A DNA stretch of 64,000 nt from Nitrospira tepida. Lineage in GTDB: Bacteria > Nitrospirota > Nitrospiria > Nitrospirales > Nitrospiraceae. Of the stretch, positions 18,201 to 26,624 are shown one piece after another. How positions within the stretch are numbered: position 1 is the stretch's first letter; each line of letters begins with the position of its first letter. Under the pieces are notes generated by a model, which ran no database searches, was not told where the DNA came from, and saw nothing but the letters and a program-made list of their open reading frames with translations. The stretch spans positions 3,380,001 through 3,444,000 of the forward strand of contig NZ_OX365700.1 of assembly GCF_947241125.1 (NCBI RefSeq), read 5' to 3'. The translations under genes were made by a program, and so were the position numbers.

Positions 18201-18460
18201 GCCTCGGTCACCGAGGTGCGCAAAAACGGCACCGCCGCCAACTGTTGCGCCTCGTTGATGCCGCGCGTGACTTGCAGTTCGACCCGCCGGGCGGCATCCA
18301 GGGCGATTTCCTTGAAGTTGACCCCGATCACTTCGCGCAGGGCCCGGCGTTGTTCGAAATAGGTCAGGACCAGAGAAAGCGAGAGGGGCAACAGGCCGAC
18401 CATCACGATGGCCGTGATGATCTTGCGCTGCAAGCTATGCGACCGGCTCCAGACTGCCAT
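15281..18460 (-). CDS. Membrane sensor histidine kinase (Cache-HAMP-PAS-PAS-PAS-HisKA-HATPase)
   Basis: The protein of about 1059 residues has a first membrane helix, a large extracytoplasmic dCache-like region, a second helix (ALYGLVVFAVLWGTGIAVA), a HAMP linker, three PAS domains, coiled coil between the PAS domains, an H-box (GVAHEINNPLGG) and an ATPase domain (DSGCGIPP, GTGLGLS). It should phosphorylate the NtrC-type regulator whose start codon overlaps its stop. The start at 18460 has AGAGG eight bases upstream; a longer reading to 18559 would run into secF. The Cache domain suggests a small external ligand. Confidence 0.9.
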   Translation of the reverse strand: MAVWSRSHSLQRKIITAIVMVGLLPLSLSLVLTYFEQRRALREVIGVNFKEIALDAARRVELQVTRGINEAQQLAAVPFLRTSVTEANRSYEGKSEEQIRAFIRDWQQRWKNRAKGSEFPLFINRIVTNYLIRWHDVRKSDYVGIFVTDERGALVVSSIPQVEYDYGTAPWWQGIRKDEGNRVYVSDLYFDPSYGTHVLSVSVAIIDDQRKTVIGAVTVLLRRDALFHAISEVVVGQTGHAMLLGTDGAVLMCPVLALEEHVVGPDVVQALATVHGGWAEVENDTHGGRQGIVGFAPVRLGEDLVPGSLGGRRWITFVRQSPEETYASLNRLLLKVALYGLVVFAVLWGTGIAVARRIVKPIRTLREGAQRLGSGELDHRLDLKTGDEIEELALAFNHMAANLKDSFGRLQQTMSDMRRLQERYRDLIENSPEMIHQLDRTGQFVHVNKTELEKLGYSLDEMLAMRLWEVVPKGREPEILAYLEQLLAKGHSRIETVFLTKDGRPIDVEIHTTALFDPESHGLVYSRAFVRDVSDRKQLEQKLQRYTLQLEQEVADRTHELSTSQARYKALFDFVADSVFMVDHNGIVVAVNKREEQVLGYREQEMVGRRILDVVPARYHEDLACMIGTLVQGQRRVPTQEMVVLTGEGEERHAEIDLIRVETGELPTVIVQVRDITERKRLERELQSHREELEVKVRERTREIEETKQYLENLLENANDVIYTLDVDQRFTYVNGQVESWGYRKDDLIGRPYLSLLSKRHRGRRLKNTLDIGAKQVYEVEVVSKSGEPRSVMVSVSPLCDSDGRVTGVLGIARDMTDKKRFEQYVRNSEKLASVGKLAAGVAHEINNPLGGILNCLYNFRKGTLPPARQEEYLSAIEDGLRRVQKIVRQLLDFSQQHEPELAPTDINSVVDRVLVLTNHIFVANHIVLDTQLGRDLPALMIDRHMIEQVLMNLVLNAVQALRGGGKVSIRTRVIEGVCQVQVQDSGCGIPPHILPRIFDPFFTTKATGEGTGLGLSVSLGIVERHGGRLLVDSEVGRGSTFTLCLPVVRESYPTEKAR

Positions 18461-18519
18461 GACGCGACCTCTTGCTGGACGACCGGCAGAATTCCGCGAT
18501 TCGCCAGCCCGGCGCGATG

Positions 18520-19437
18520 TCAGGTCCGCCTGGCCAATTGAGCTTCGCCGCCAGGCCAAGCCAGCAACAACGCACTGGCCACGAACACCGACGAATAGGT
18601 GCCGAACACGACGCCTCCCAGGAGGGCCAGCGAGAAATCATGGAGAACTTCGCCCCCGGCGAACGTCAGCGGCAGCAAGACCAAGATGACGGTCAAACTG
18701 GTCACGATCGTCCGGCTGAGCACCTGGTTGATCGCCCCGTTGATCACCTGGTCCATCGGCTCACGGCGCCGCTGGCGGAGCTGCTCTCGAATGCGATCGA
18801 AGACCACCACCGTATCGGTCAGCGAATAGCCGGCCAGGGTCAGCAACGCCGTCACGACAAGCAGCGTGATCTCCTTGTCAAGCAGGAAAAACACCCCCAG
18901 CACCGCCAGCACGTCATGAAACGTGGCCAGCGCCGCCGCCACCCCGAACACGAACCGAAACCGCACGGCGATGTAGGCGATGATGCCGACGAAAGAAATG
19001 AACACGGCGATCATCGCATCCTGCTGCAATTTTTTCCCGATGGTCGGCCCGATCTCCGTGGTCGATTCGACGACGAACTGGTTGTCGGGGAATTCCTTGC
19101 TGAACACCGCCATGATCCGCTCGGCGACCTTCTCTTCGATGGTCGTGGAGGCTTTCACGCGGATCAGCAGTTTGTTCTCGGCCACGAACTCCTGCAACTC
19201 GGCCTGCCCGAGACCGTTCGCCTCCAGGGTCTTGCGCGCCGCCTCGATGGTCATGGCCTTCTCGAATTTTAACTGCACGGCCGTCCCGCCCGCAAAGTCG
19301 ATCCCCAGGTTGGCCTGCCCCCGGGCGATCTGGACCAAGGCCACCAGGCCAAGGAGCACCATGAAACCCGAGAACGCAAAGGCCACCCGGCGTTTCCCCA
19401 TGAAATCCACGTTGGTCTTTCCCAGAATCTCAAACAT
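18520..19437 (-). CDS. secF: Protein translocase subunit SecF
   Basis: The protein of about 305 residues has the SecF signature: LGIDFAGGTAVQLKF near the first periplasmic part, six membrane helices and the SLTDTVVVFDRIRE motif. SecF works with SecD to pull exported proteins across the membrane using the proton gradient. The start at 19437 (AAAGGAG upstream) removes 13 poorly supported residues of a longer reading. It follows secD by 43 bases, and the histidine kinase gene follows it after 59 bases. Confidence 0.95.
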   Translation of the reverse strand: MFEILGKTNVDFMGKRRVAFAFSGFMVLLGLVALVQIARGQANLGIDFAGGTAVQLKFEKAMTIEAARKTLEANGLGQAELQEFVAENKLLIRVKASTTIEEKVAERIMAVFSKEFPDNQFVVESTTEIGPTIGKKLQQDAMIAVFISFVGIIAYIAVRFRFVFGVAAALATFHDVLAVLGVFFLLDKEITLLVVTALLTLAGYSLTDTVVVFDRIREQLRQRRREPMDQVINGAINQVLSRTIVTSLTVILVLLPLTFAGGEVLHDFSLALLGGVVFGTYSSVFVASALLLAWPGGEAQLARRT

Positions 19438-19480
19438 GCGACTCCTTTGTCCTTCTGTCCTTCCCGTTGCCGACACTGAT

Positions 19481-21124
19481 TCAAATGCTGAGGTGCTCGA
19501 CTTTGGTCCGGCGATTCATGAGGTCGAAGACGACTTTCGTACCCACCAAGGCCGTGAAGAGATTGATGATGATGCCGATGCAGAGGGTGACGGCAAATCC
19601 TTTGATGGGGCCGGTTCCGAACAGGAACAGCGCAAACCCCGTGATGAGGGTCGTGACGTGCGAATCGATGATCGTCAGCAACGCCTTGTCGTAGCCCCCG
19701 TCCACCGCCAACCGAATCGGCTTCCCAAGGCGGAGTTCTTCCCGAATCCGCTCGAAGATCAACACGTTCGAATCGACGCCCATGCCGATGGTCAGAATGA
19801 TCCCGGCAATGCCCGGCAGGGTCAGCGTGGCATTCAAGGCCGCCAGCGCGCCGATCAGGCAGATCAGGTTCAAGGCCAGTGCGAAATCGGCGATCACGCC
19901 GGACAGGCGATAGTAGGTGGCCATGAAGACGACCACGAGGACCCCGGCGAAAATCGTCGATTTGACGCCCTTTTCAATGGAGTCCTGGCCGAGCGACGGC
20001 CCCACCGTCAGGTCCTGAATGATCTTCAAGGGAGCCGGCAGGGCGCCCGCCCGCAGCACGATGGCCAGATCGTTGGCCTCCTGGGTCGTAAAGGTCCCGC
20101 TGATCTGGGCGCGCCCCCCGCTGATCCGTTCCTGAATGACCGGCGCCGAGTAGATCGTGTTGTCCAACACGATCGCCATGCGCTTCTTCACGTTCTCGGC
20201 GGTGATCCGTTCGAACTCCCGCGCCCCCTTCGTATCGAACGTGACGGACACATAGGGATCGTTGAACTGGCCGATGGCCACCCGCGCATCGCTCAACACG
20301 TCGCCCGTCAACATCACGCGTTTCTTCACCAGATAAGGGATGCGGTACTCGCGGCCCAGATCCTTGTCGATCACGCGCTCGAACAGCACCTCGTCGCCCT
20401 CGGGCAGCTTGTCCTTGATCTTGGCCAGCACCTCTTCCTCTTTGCCCTTGTCCACGCGCGCCGGCAGGTCGAGCGCCATCTTGCTGCCGTCATCCAGCAG
20501 CTTGAATTCGAGGATCGCGGTCTCCTTGATCAGGTCCTTCGCCCGTTTCGGGTCTTCGATCCCCGGCAATTGCACGACCAGTTGCTTGAGCCCCTGGCGC
20601 TGAATCAAGGGCTCCGCCACCCCGAACTGGTCCACTCGATTGCGGATCGTCTCCAGCGCCTGATTGATGGCCGTGTCCTTGATGCGCTTGATCTCGGCCT
20701 CGCGCAGCTCCCAGACCAGGCTGTTTCCGCTCCCCTTGCCTTCCACCTCGTAAAAGCTGGGAAACTCGTCGATCAGCTTCTGAATCTGACTCTTGCCTTC
20801 CGCGTTCTGCGCCGTGACCATCAACTGCGTCGGGCCGGTCCGCGAAACCGACTCCGCCGCGAGCTTCTTGTCTGCCAAGGCATCCTGGAGCGACGTCACC
20901 GCCCGATCGACGGCGATTTCGACCGCGCGGTCCTCCTCGACTTCCAAGACCAGGTGAATGCCGCCTTGCAGGTCCAAGCCCAGCGAGATGCCCTTGCTGG
21001 GTAGCACCTTCTTCATCCAATCGGGCAATTCGCGATAGACCGCCGGATAGGACGGGAGAAAACAGATGACCGACACCAGCACCACAACCAGCAACAACGT
21101 CAACCGACCGCCGACTTTTTTCAT
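19481..21124 (-). CDS. secD: Protein translocase subunit SecD
   Basis: The 547-residue protein has the N-terminal helix, the LGLDLQGGIHLVLEVE motif, a large periplasmic domain and the C-terminal bundle with GMGVDSNVLIFERIREEL, all standard for SecD. It is of usual length for the separate SecD form. It lies between yajC and secF in the conserved tgt-yajC-secD-secF order. It helps complete export of unfolded proteins, such as the many cytochromes c encoded in this window. Confidence 0.96.
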   Translation of the reverse strand: MKKVGGRLTLLLVVVLVSVICFLPSYPAVYRELPDWMKKVLPSKGISLGLDLQGGIHLVLEVEEDRAVEIAVDRAVTSLQDALADKKLAAESVSRTGPTQLMVTAQNAEGKSQIQKLIDEFPSFYEVEGKGSGNSLVWELREAEIKRIKDTAINQALETIRNRVDQFGVAEPLIQRQGLKQLVVQLPGIEDPKRAKDLIKETAILEFKLLDDGSKMALDLPARVDKGKEEEVLAKIKDKLPEGDEVLFERVIDKDLGREYRIPYLVKKRVMLTGDVLSDARVAIGQFNDPYVSVTFDTKGAREFERITAENVKKRMAIVLDNTIYSAPVIQERISGGRAQISGTFTTQEANDLAIVLRAGALPAPLKIIQDLTVGPSLGQDSIEKGVKSTIFAGVLVVVFMATYYRLSGVIADFALALNLICLIGALAALNATLTLPGIAGIILTIGMGVDSNVLIFERIREELRLGKPIRLAVDGGYDKALLTIIDSHVTTLITGFALFLFGTGPIKGFAVTLCIGIIINLFTALVGTKVVFDLMNRRTKVEHLSI

Positions 21125-21163
21125 GCGCGCTCCACAGTCTCAGCCCAATCGTCTTCTTCGGAT

Positions 21164-21490
21164 CTACTCATCCTCTTCGGTTCGCACCCGGGCGATGTGT
21201 TCCCGCTGCATCTTGATCTTGGTGTTATCCGCAATCTGCAACGTGACGGTGTGCTTGCCGATGTTCGTGATCGTGCCCCAAATCCCTGATGCCGTGACCA
21301 CCTTGTCGCCTTTTTTCAGTTGGTCCAGCATCTCCTTGAGCTGCTTCTGCCGTTTTTGCTGCGGCAGAATCAGCAAAAAATAGAACACGGCAAAAATCAG
21401 GAGGAATGGAATCAGCGACAGCAACAGACCCGGCCCTCCCCCTCCTCCATTGCCGGACTGCGCCCATGCCTCCGATACCAGCCAATTCAC
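21164..21490 (-). CDS. yajC: Preprotein translocase accessory subunit YajC
   Basis: A small protein with a Gly-rich N-terminus, one membrane helix (SLIPFLLIFAVFYFLLILP) and the YajC core QQKRQKQLKEMLDQLKKGDKV followed by VTASGIWGTI. I chose the GTG at 21490: it overlaps the tgt stop (GTGA) and has GGGAGGA upstream. It associates with SecDF. Confidence 0.93.
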   Translation of the reverse strand: MNWLVSEAWAQSGNGGGGGPGLLLSLIPFLLIFAVFYFLLILPQQKRQKQLKEMLDQLKKGDKVVTASGIWGTITNIGKHTVTLQIADNTKIKMQREHIARVRTEEDE

Positions 21491-22665
21491 GATGATTCCT
21501 CCCTGCTTATCACGGATCCCGTAGCCGCCTCCCGTCCCGTCCCTGACTCCGGCGACTCCGCCTCCTGGCGGCACCGGTAAAACGCCTGTCGAAAGGCAGC
21601 GAACGTCCGCTGCTCGATCGAGGACCGGATGTCCCTCATCAGCGAGGCGAAGTACCACAGGTTATGCAGCGTGTTCAGTCGCAACCCCAACATTTCCTTG
21701 GCCTGATACAGATGGTGCAGATAGGCCCGGGAATAGCGGCAGCAGACCGGGCATCCGCACTCCGGATCGATCGCACCTGCATCGCGGGCATATTGCGCCT
21801 GCTTGATCAGCACCCGGCCGGTTCTTGTAAAAAGCCAGCCCGTGCGGCCATGGCGGGTCGGCACGACGCAATCAAACATGTCGATCCCGCGGGCCACGCC
21901 CTCGACCAGGTCCTCGGGCATTCCGACCCCCATCAGATACCGTGGCTTTTGCGCCGGCAATTCCGGCACCGTCACGTCGAGCATCCGGTACATGGAGGGT
22001 TTGTCCTCTCCCACGGAGAGCCCTCCGACCGCATAGCCGTCGAAGCCCAATGAGACCAGATCGCGAGCCGCCTGAGCCCGCAGGTCTGCTTCCAATCCTC
22101 CCTGTACGATCCCGAACAGGGCCTGGTCCGAACGACGCTTTGCCGCCAGACAACGCCGAGCCCAGGATGCCGTCCGAGCGACCGCCCCCGTGATTTGCCT
22201 GCGATCGGCCGGCAAGGCGGGACATTCGTCAAACGCCATGATGATGTCCGCCCCGAGCGCTTCCTGAATTTCCATGGCCCGTTCGGGCGTCACATGCTGC
22301 AAAGACCCGTCCAAGTGCGATTGAAAAGTGACGCCTTCATCGGAGATCCGCCGAAGTTTGGCAAGGCTAAACACCTGGAAGCCGCCGCTGTCCGTCAGGA
22401 TGGCGCCCTGCCACCCCGTGAAGGCATGCAATCCTCCCAGTTGTTGCACCACTACATGGCCGGGGCGCAGGAACAGATGATAGGCATTATTGAGAATCAA
22501 CCCGTACCCAAGCTGCTCCAATTCTGCCGGGCTGATCCCCTTGACGGCGCCGAGCGACCCGACCGGCATGAAGGCCGGAGTTTCGATCGCGCCGTGTCGC
22601 GTGGCCAGCGTGCCGCGCCTGGCCTTGCTCGAAACATCCTCCTGGTGCACGCGAAATGCAAACAC
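21487..22665 (-). CDS. tgt: Queuine tRNA-ribosyltransferase
   Basis: The 392-residue enzyme swaps guanine-34 for preQ1 in tRNAs with GUN anticodons. It shows the catalytic and base-binding motifs DSGGFQVFSL, MAFDECPALP and GGLSVGEDK, the DMFDCVVPTRHGR region, and the zinc site CGCPVCCRYSRAYLHH. A C-terminal tail of about 25 residues, rich in Glu and Ser, extends beyond the usual end. It heads the conserved tgt-yajC-secDF unit and overlaps yajC by three bases. Confidence 0.96.
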   Translation of the reverse strand: MFAFRVHQEDVSSKARRGTLATRHGAIETPAFMPVGSLGAVKGISPAELEQLGYGLILNNAYHLFLRPGHVVVQQLGGLHAFTGWQGAILTDSGGFQVFSLAKLRRISDEGVTFQSHLDGSLQHVTPERAMEIQEALGADIIMAFDECPALPADRRQITGAVARTASWARRCLAAKRRSDQALFGIVQGGLEADLRAQAARDLVSLGFDGYAVGGLSVGEDKPSMYRMLDVTVPELPAQKPRYLMGVGMPEDLVEGVARGIDMFDCVVPTRHGRTGWLFTRTGRVLIKQAQYARDAGAIDPECGCPVCCRYSRAYLHHLYQAKEMLGLRLNTLHNLWYFASLMRDIRSSIEQRTFAAFRQAFYRCRQEAESPESGTGREAATGSVISREESS

Positions 22666-22684
22666 GCCCGCTCCTCCCGTGGGG

Positions 22685-24475
22685 TTACATCCGCTCCGGC
22701 GCCGACACTCCCAGAAGGCCCAGCCCGTTGTGAATCACCTGGCGGACCTGTCGCATCAAGGCCAACCGCGCGCCTGTCAATTCAGGCGTCAGCACGTCCC
22801 GGTGACAGGAGGAGAGTGCCGCCGCGTCTGTTCCCGTCGCTCCAGGCTTCGTTTCCGATTCCTGGGCCGTTGTTTCCTGTTCCACCTCGGCCTCCGCAGC
22901 CGGCGGGAGAATACGGTGTCGGAAATAAAAGGCATGAAGCTGACCGGCCAGTTCCTGGAGATAGACGGCGACGCGATGCGGCTCCATCGCGAGCACGGCG
23001 CCTTCAACGATCGTCGGATAGAGCGACAGCTTCCGAATCAAGCCAAATTCATCCGGGTCGGCCAGGGCGGACAGATCGGCTTGGCTGGGATCAGGGACCG
23101 TGATGCCTCGCGATTCTGCAACCCGACAGAGGCTGGCCACCCTGGCGTGGGCATATTGCACGTAATAGACGGGGTTGTCGGCGGATTGTTGCTTGGCCAA
23201 TTCCAGATCGAAATCCAAATGCGTGTCGGAACGCCGCATGAGAAAGGAAAACTTGGCCGCATCCGCCCCCACTTCGTCGATCACCTCGCGAAGCGTGATG
23301 AATTCCCCCGCGCGCTTCGACATTTCCACCTTCTTCCCGCCGCGAAGCAGACTGACCATCTGGACCAGGACCACTCCCAGGTGAGTCCTCGGATATCCGA
23401 AGGCCTCCATGACCGCCTGCATCCGCGGAATGTAGCCGTGGTGGTCGGCGCCCCAGACATTGATGAGACGGTCATAGCCCCGAAGCAATTTGTCGCGATG
23501 GTAGGCGATGTCGGAGGCCAGATAGGTGAAGTCACCATCCTGCTTCTGCACGACCCGATCCTTCTCATCGCCGTAGGCGGACGACCGGAACCAGATGGCG
23601 CCCTCCTGTTCCACAATCAGGCCGCGGGTTTTCAGCTCCTGAACGACACGGAGGACGGCCCCGGACTGTTGAAGCGACGCCTCGCTGAACCATGACTGAA
23701 ACGTCACGCCGAACCGGGCGAGATCGGCTCGAATCTCGTTCACCAGCCGATCATAGGCCACGCTCTGGCATCGCCGCTCCGCCTCCTCCCTCGGCAGTTG
23801 AAGGAAGGCCGTGCCCACCTGTGCGAGGACCTGTGCGGCGACGTCCTCGATGTACTGTCCCTGGTAACCGTCCTCCGGCACCGGCGATTCGCGGCCGTTG
23901 AGTTGCTCATAGCGCGCCAGGACTGACGCCCCGAGCAGCTTCATTTGCCGGCCGGCATCGTTGATGTAGTACTCGCGCACCACTTCGGCGCCCGCCGCTT
24001 CGAACAAATTGGCCAGCGCCTGGCCGACCGCGGCTCCCCGTCCATGCCCGACGTGGAGCGGACCGGTGGGGTTGGCGCTGACGAACTCGATCAGGAGGCG
24101 CTGCCCCTGCGCCAGTTGGTTGGTGCCGTAGCGGGTCCCCAGTCGTTCGATTTCCCGTAAGACTTCCAGCCACATTTCACGCTTCACGGTCATGTTGAGA
24201 AATCCAGGCCGCACGATCTCGACGCGATCGAGCCACCGCTCGCGCTCGGCCATGTTGCTCACGATGATTTGGGCGATCTCGTGAGGCGCCCTTTGTTCCG
24301 GGGCCGCCAGCGCCATGGCAACCGTCGAGGCAAGATCCCCCCATTCCGGCCTCTTGGGAGCGTCGAGCGTGATCGACGGCATGGGATCCGCCTTCAGTTC
24401 TCCTCGTTCCCGTGCCTGCCGGAGGGCCTGGTGGAGCAACGCCTCGATTTTTTCCCGTACGACTCCGCGCGACAT
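22685..24475 (-). CDS. argS: Arginyl-tRNA synthetase
   Basis: The 596-residue class I synthetase has the Add1 N-terminal domain, the HIGH-type motif HVGHGRGAAVG, a KMSKS-like MSKRAG and the anticodon-binding domain ending in the conserved RQVIHNGLGLLGVSAPERM. It charges tRNA-Arg. About 40 low-complexity residues (EAEVEQETTAQESETKPGA region) are inserted in the C-terminal domain, which is longer than usual. The gene lies 20 bases upstream of tgt. Confidence 0.96.
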   Translation of the reverse strand: MSRGVVREKIEALLHQALRQARERGELKADPMPSITLDAPKRPEWGDLASTVAMALAAPEQRAPHEIAQIIVSNMAERERWLDRVEIVRPGFLNMTVKREMWLEVLREIERLGTRYGTNQLAQGQRLLIEFVSANPTGPLHVGHGRGAAVGQALANLFEAAGAEVVREYYINDAGRQMKLLGASVLARYEQLNGRESPVPEDGYQGQYIEDVAAQVLAQVGTAFLQLPREEAERRCQSVAYDRLVNEIRADLARFGVTFQSWFSEASLQQSGAVLRVVQELKTRGLIVEQEGAIWFRSSAYGDEKDRVVQKQDGDFTYLASDIAYHRDKLLRGYDRLINVWGADHHGYIPRMQAVMEAFGYPRTHLGVVLVQMVSLLRGGKKVEMSKRAGEFITLREVIDEVGADAAKFSFLMRRSDTHLDFDLELAKQQSADNPVYYVQYAHARVASLCRVAESRGITVPDPSQADLSALADPDEFGLIRKLSLYPTIVEGAVLAMEPHRVAVYLQELAGQLHAFYFRHRILPPAAEAEVEQETTAQESETKPGATGTDAAALSSCHRDVLTPELTGARLALMRQVRQVIHNGLGLLGVSAPERM

Positions 24476-24587
24476 GAGCGTTCCTAACTGGTCATTTTCA
24501 AAGGAGAAAATTAACTTCGCACTCTAGCATATCTGGAAGACAGGGTACAAGGGCGGCTCCTGCCATCCCGCCGCTCAATCGGTGAAT

Positions 24588-25673
24588 TTACGTGCCTACG
24601 ATACGTTGGCAGAGGGAGAGAAGCGTCGACACATCGATGCGGAGACAGGGTCGTGCCTCGCAAGTCCGAACGCGCGACCAGTCCGGCCGGCATCCGCACG
24701 GGCCACCCTGCAAGACCTGCACGGCCGGGCCGATCGGCGCCCAGCGGGAAGGATCGGTCGGTCCGAACAGCGCCACGGTCGACGTTCCAACCGAGGCCGC
24801 CAGATGCGTCACTCCCGAATCATTCCCAACGAACAGCGAGGCCTGCGCCAGGACGGCCGCCAGGACGTTCAGGTCGTCCTGTTTCAGGATTGGGACCTGT
24901 CTGTGCGAAAGCAGCCCCGTGACCGCCGATACCGCCTCTCCGTCCGCTGGGCCCTCTATCATGACAGCCTGGCCACCTCGATCCCACGCCCACGTGATGA
25001 CACCGGCATAGAGTCGAGGATCGGCGCATTTATGCGGGCTCCCACTCCCGGGATGCACGGCTACCAGACCATCGCCCAGAAGCTTCACTCCCATGCTCCG
25101 CAAGATTTCTCCCGCCTCTGCCCGCCGGTTGTGAGAAATTTGCAACGGCGGGACAAGCCTTACTTTCGTCGGCACTGCCTGGTCGACAATTTCAATGAAG
25201 CGAGCGGACTGGTGAATGGCTTGCAGTGTGCCGTCGAAGGGCGACCGAAGAGTGACGTGGGCAATGGCGAAGCGGTCCAATGTCGCTCTGACTGTTCCCT
25301 CCGGATCGGAGAGAAACCCAATCGCTCGATCGCACCGTCCCAACCACTCGCGCCATGGGGAGGGCAGGATAGGCTCTCCGCCGAACAATGTACTGCCGAA
25401 TGCTCCTTCTAAGCCACAGACCTGCGACACTTCACCAGCCTGCTTGAGCAGGTCTCCGACTTCCCCTCTGGCCACCAGGGCCAGATCATGCCGAGGGAAC
25501 TTTGCTCTCATGACCCTCAAACTAGGGATCGCCACTAAGACGTCACCCAATGTCCCAGGGTGAATGACCAGCAGGACATTGGCCGCGTCCGCAAGTTTTG
25601 CCCTCATGCCACGCGCAAGGTTCTCACCCGTTGCACCGGAACGGCCAACGGTTGCCCGGGAAGTATTCTTCAT
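24588..25673 (-). CDS. Family 9 glycosyltransferase (heptosyltransferase-like)
   Basis: A protein of about 361 residues with the ADP-heptose:LPS heptosyltransferase fold: HPGTLGDVLVAIPSLRVMRAKFP at the start, AVHPGSGSPHK in the sugar-nucleotide domain, and GNDSGVTHLAASVGTSTVALFGPTDPSRWAP near the end. Such enzymes add heptose or related sugars to lipopolysaccharide core. The start is uncertain: ATG at 25673 was preferred to a TTG at 25730, and the ATG at 25607 is also possible. No other LPS gene is close. Confidence 0.85.
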   Translation of the reverse strand: MKNTSRATVGRSGATGENLARGMRAKLADAANVLLVIHPGTLGDVLVAIPSLRVMRAKFPRHDLALVARGEVGDLLKQAGEVSQVCGLEGAFGSTLFGGEPILPSPWREWLGRCDRAIGFLSDPEGTVRATLDRFAIAHVTLRSPFDGTLQAIHQSARFIEIVDQAVPTKVRLVPPLQISHNRRAEAGEILRSMGVKLLGDGLVAVHPGSGSPHKCADPRLYAGVITWAWDRGGQAVMIEGPADGEAVSAVTGLLSHRQVPILKQDDLNVLAAVLAQASLFVGNDSGVTHLAASVGTSTVALFGPTDPSRWAPIGPAVQVLQGGPCGCRPDWSRVRTCEARPCLRIDVSTLLSLCQRIVGT

Positions 25674-25883
25674 CGTTAGGCCGGCCGCGCCCTGACATGT
25701 CGGAAGATTCGTCTTGGAGGAACGCCTCAATGGGTCGGACGATCTGCCTTCTATGCATCCTGTGGGAAATTTTCTGTCACCCAGGCAGGGAACGTTGATC
25801 TCCGAGAGAATTCATAAAAGGTTTTCGCTGGATGCCTTACGACCACGGGAGCATGGAACCGGATAGCCGGACCCCGAAGCCTA

Positions 25884-26504
25884 TTATGCCGGCTTGAGTA
25901 ACCGCCGAGCGAGATCAAAATCAGCGGGCGTGTTCACGTTCAAGAATGACAGCTCCTCCTCACTGCCATGGATCACCTCCGCGTCCGTCAGCACGAGGCC
26001 ATGCAATGCCGAGCTGGAGACCAGCCCTTGCAGTCTCAAATCTCCGTTCTGCGCCATTTTGCCCAATACAGGCAGACAGGTCTTTCGGTAGAACGCGTGC
26101 ATGGGTTGGAGACGCGACTTTACTCTGGCAATCACGAAATCCGCGTCATTGCGCGCATCCGCCAGGGTGCGGATCACGGACGGGTTGACGAACGGCATAT
26201 CGCAGGCGACCGCAAACACCCAGTCCCGATCTGATGCCGACAAACCGCTGTAGACGCCCCCGAGCGTGGCGCAATTGGGTAGCGCGTCAGGCACCACCCG
26301 ATGCCCTCTGACCGGCAGCCAATCCGACTCCACGGCCACTGAAATGATGACTTCTTCAAACAGAGGCTCCAAGCTATCGAGGACCCGATCGAACAGTGTC
26401 CGTCCGCCGACCTTGATGAACCGCTTATCCTCCCCCATTCGAACGCTTCGTCCTCCGGCCAGTACCAGCGCGGTTGCGTTCTCGATCTTTGTCGATTGTG
26501 ACAT
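25884..26504 (-). CDS. mobA: Molybdenum cofactor guanylyltransferase
   Basis: The 206-residue protein has the MobA nucleotide-binding signature LAGGRSVRMGEDKRFIKVGG and the internal AVACDMPFVNPSVI motif. It attaches GMP to molybdopterin to make the bis-MGD cofactor used by DMSO reductase-family enzymes such as nitrite oxidoreductase. A putative second gene of this step (mobB) is not seen. The position between housekeeping genes and the cytochrome cluster fits a supporting role for NXR. Confidence 0.92.
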   Translation of the reverse strand: MSQSTKIENATALVLAGGRSVRMGEDKRFIKVGGRTLFDRVLDSLEPLFEEVIISVAVESDWLPVRGHRVVPDALPNCATLGGVYSGLSASDRDWVFAVACDMPFVNPSVIRTLADARNDADFVIARVKSRLQPMHAFYRKTCLPVLGKMAQNGDLRLQGLVSSSALHGLVLTDAEVIHGSEEELSFLNVNTPADFDLARRLLKPA

Positions 26505-26571
26505 GCCAATGATTTTCTGATTTCCGCGGGCTGTTCACCAACCAATCCACGCCCATCGCTGAAATAAAAAA

Positions 26572-26594
26572 GGGGGTGGGATAATCCCACCCCC
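26572..26594 (-). terminator. Rho-independent terminator after the cytochrome/NxrC-like gene
   Basis: A perfect 10-bp stem (GGGGGTGGGA and TCCCACCCCC) with a 3-base loop is followed on the minus strand by six T residues. It closes the respiratory cluster that starts upstream near 33239. Confidence 0.9.
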
Positions 26595-26624
26595 TCTCTC
26601 ATCTCACGAAACGTCAACCGGAAC

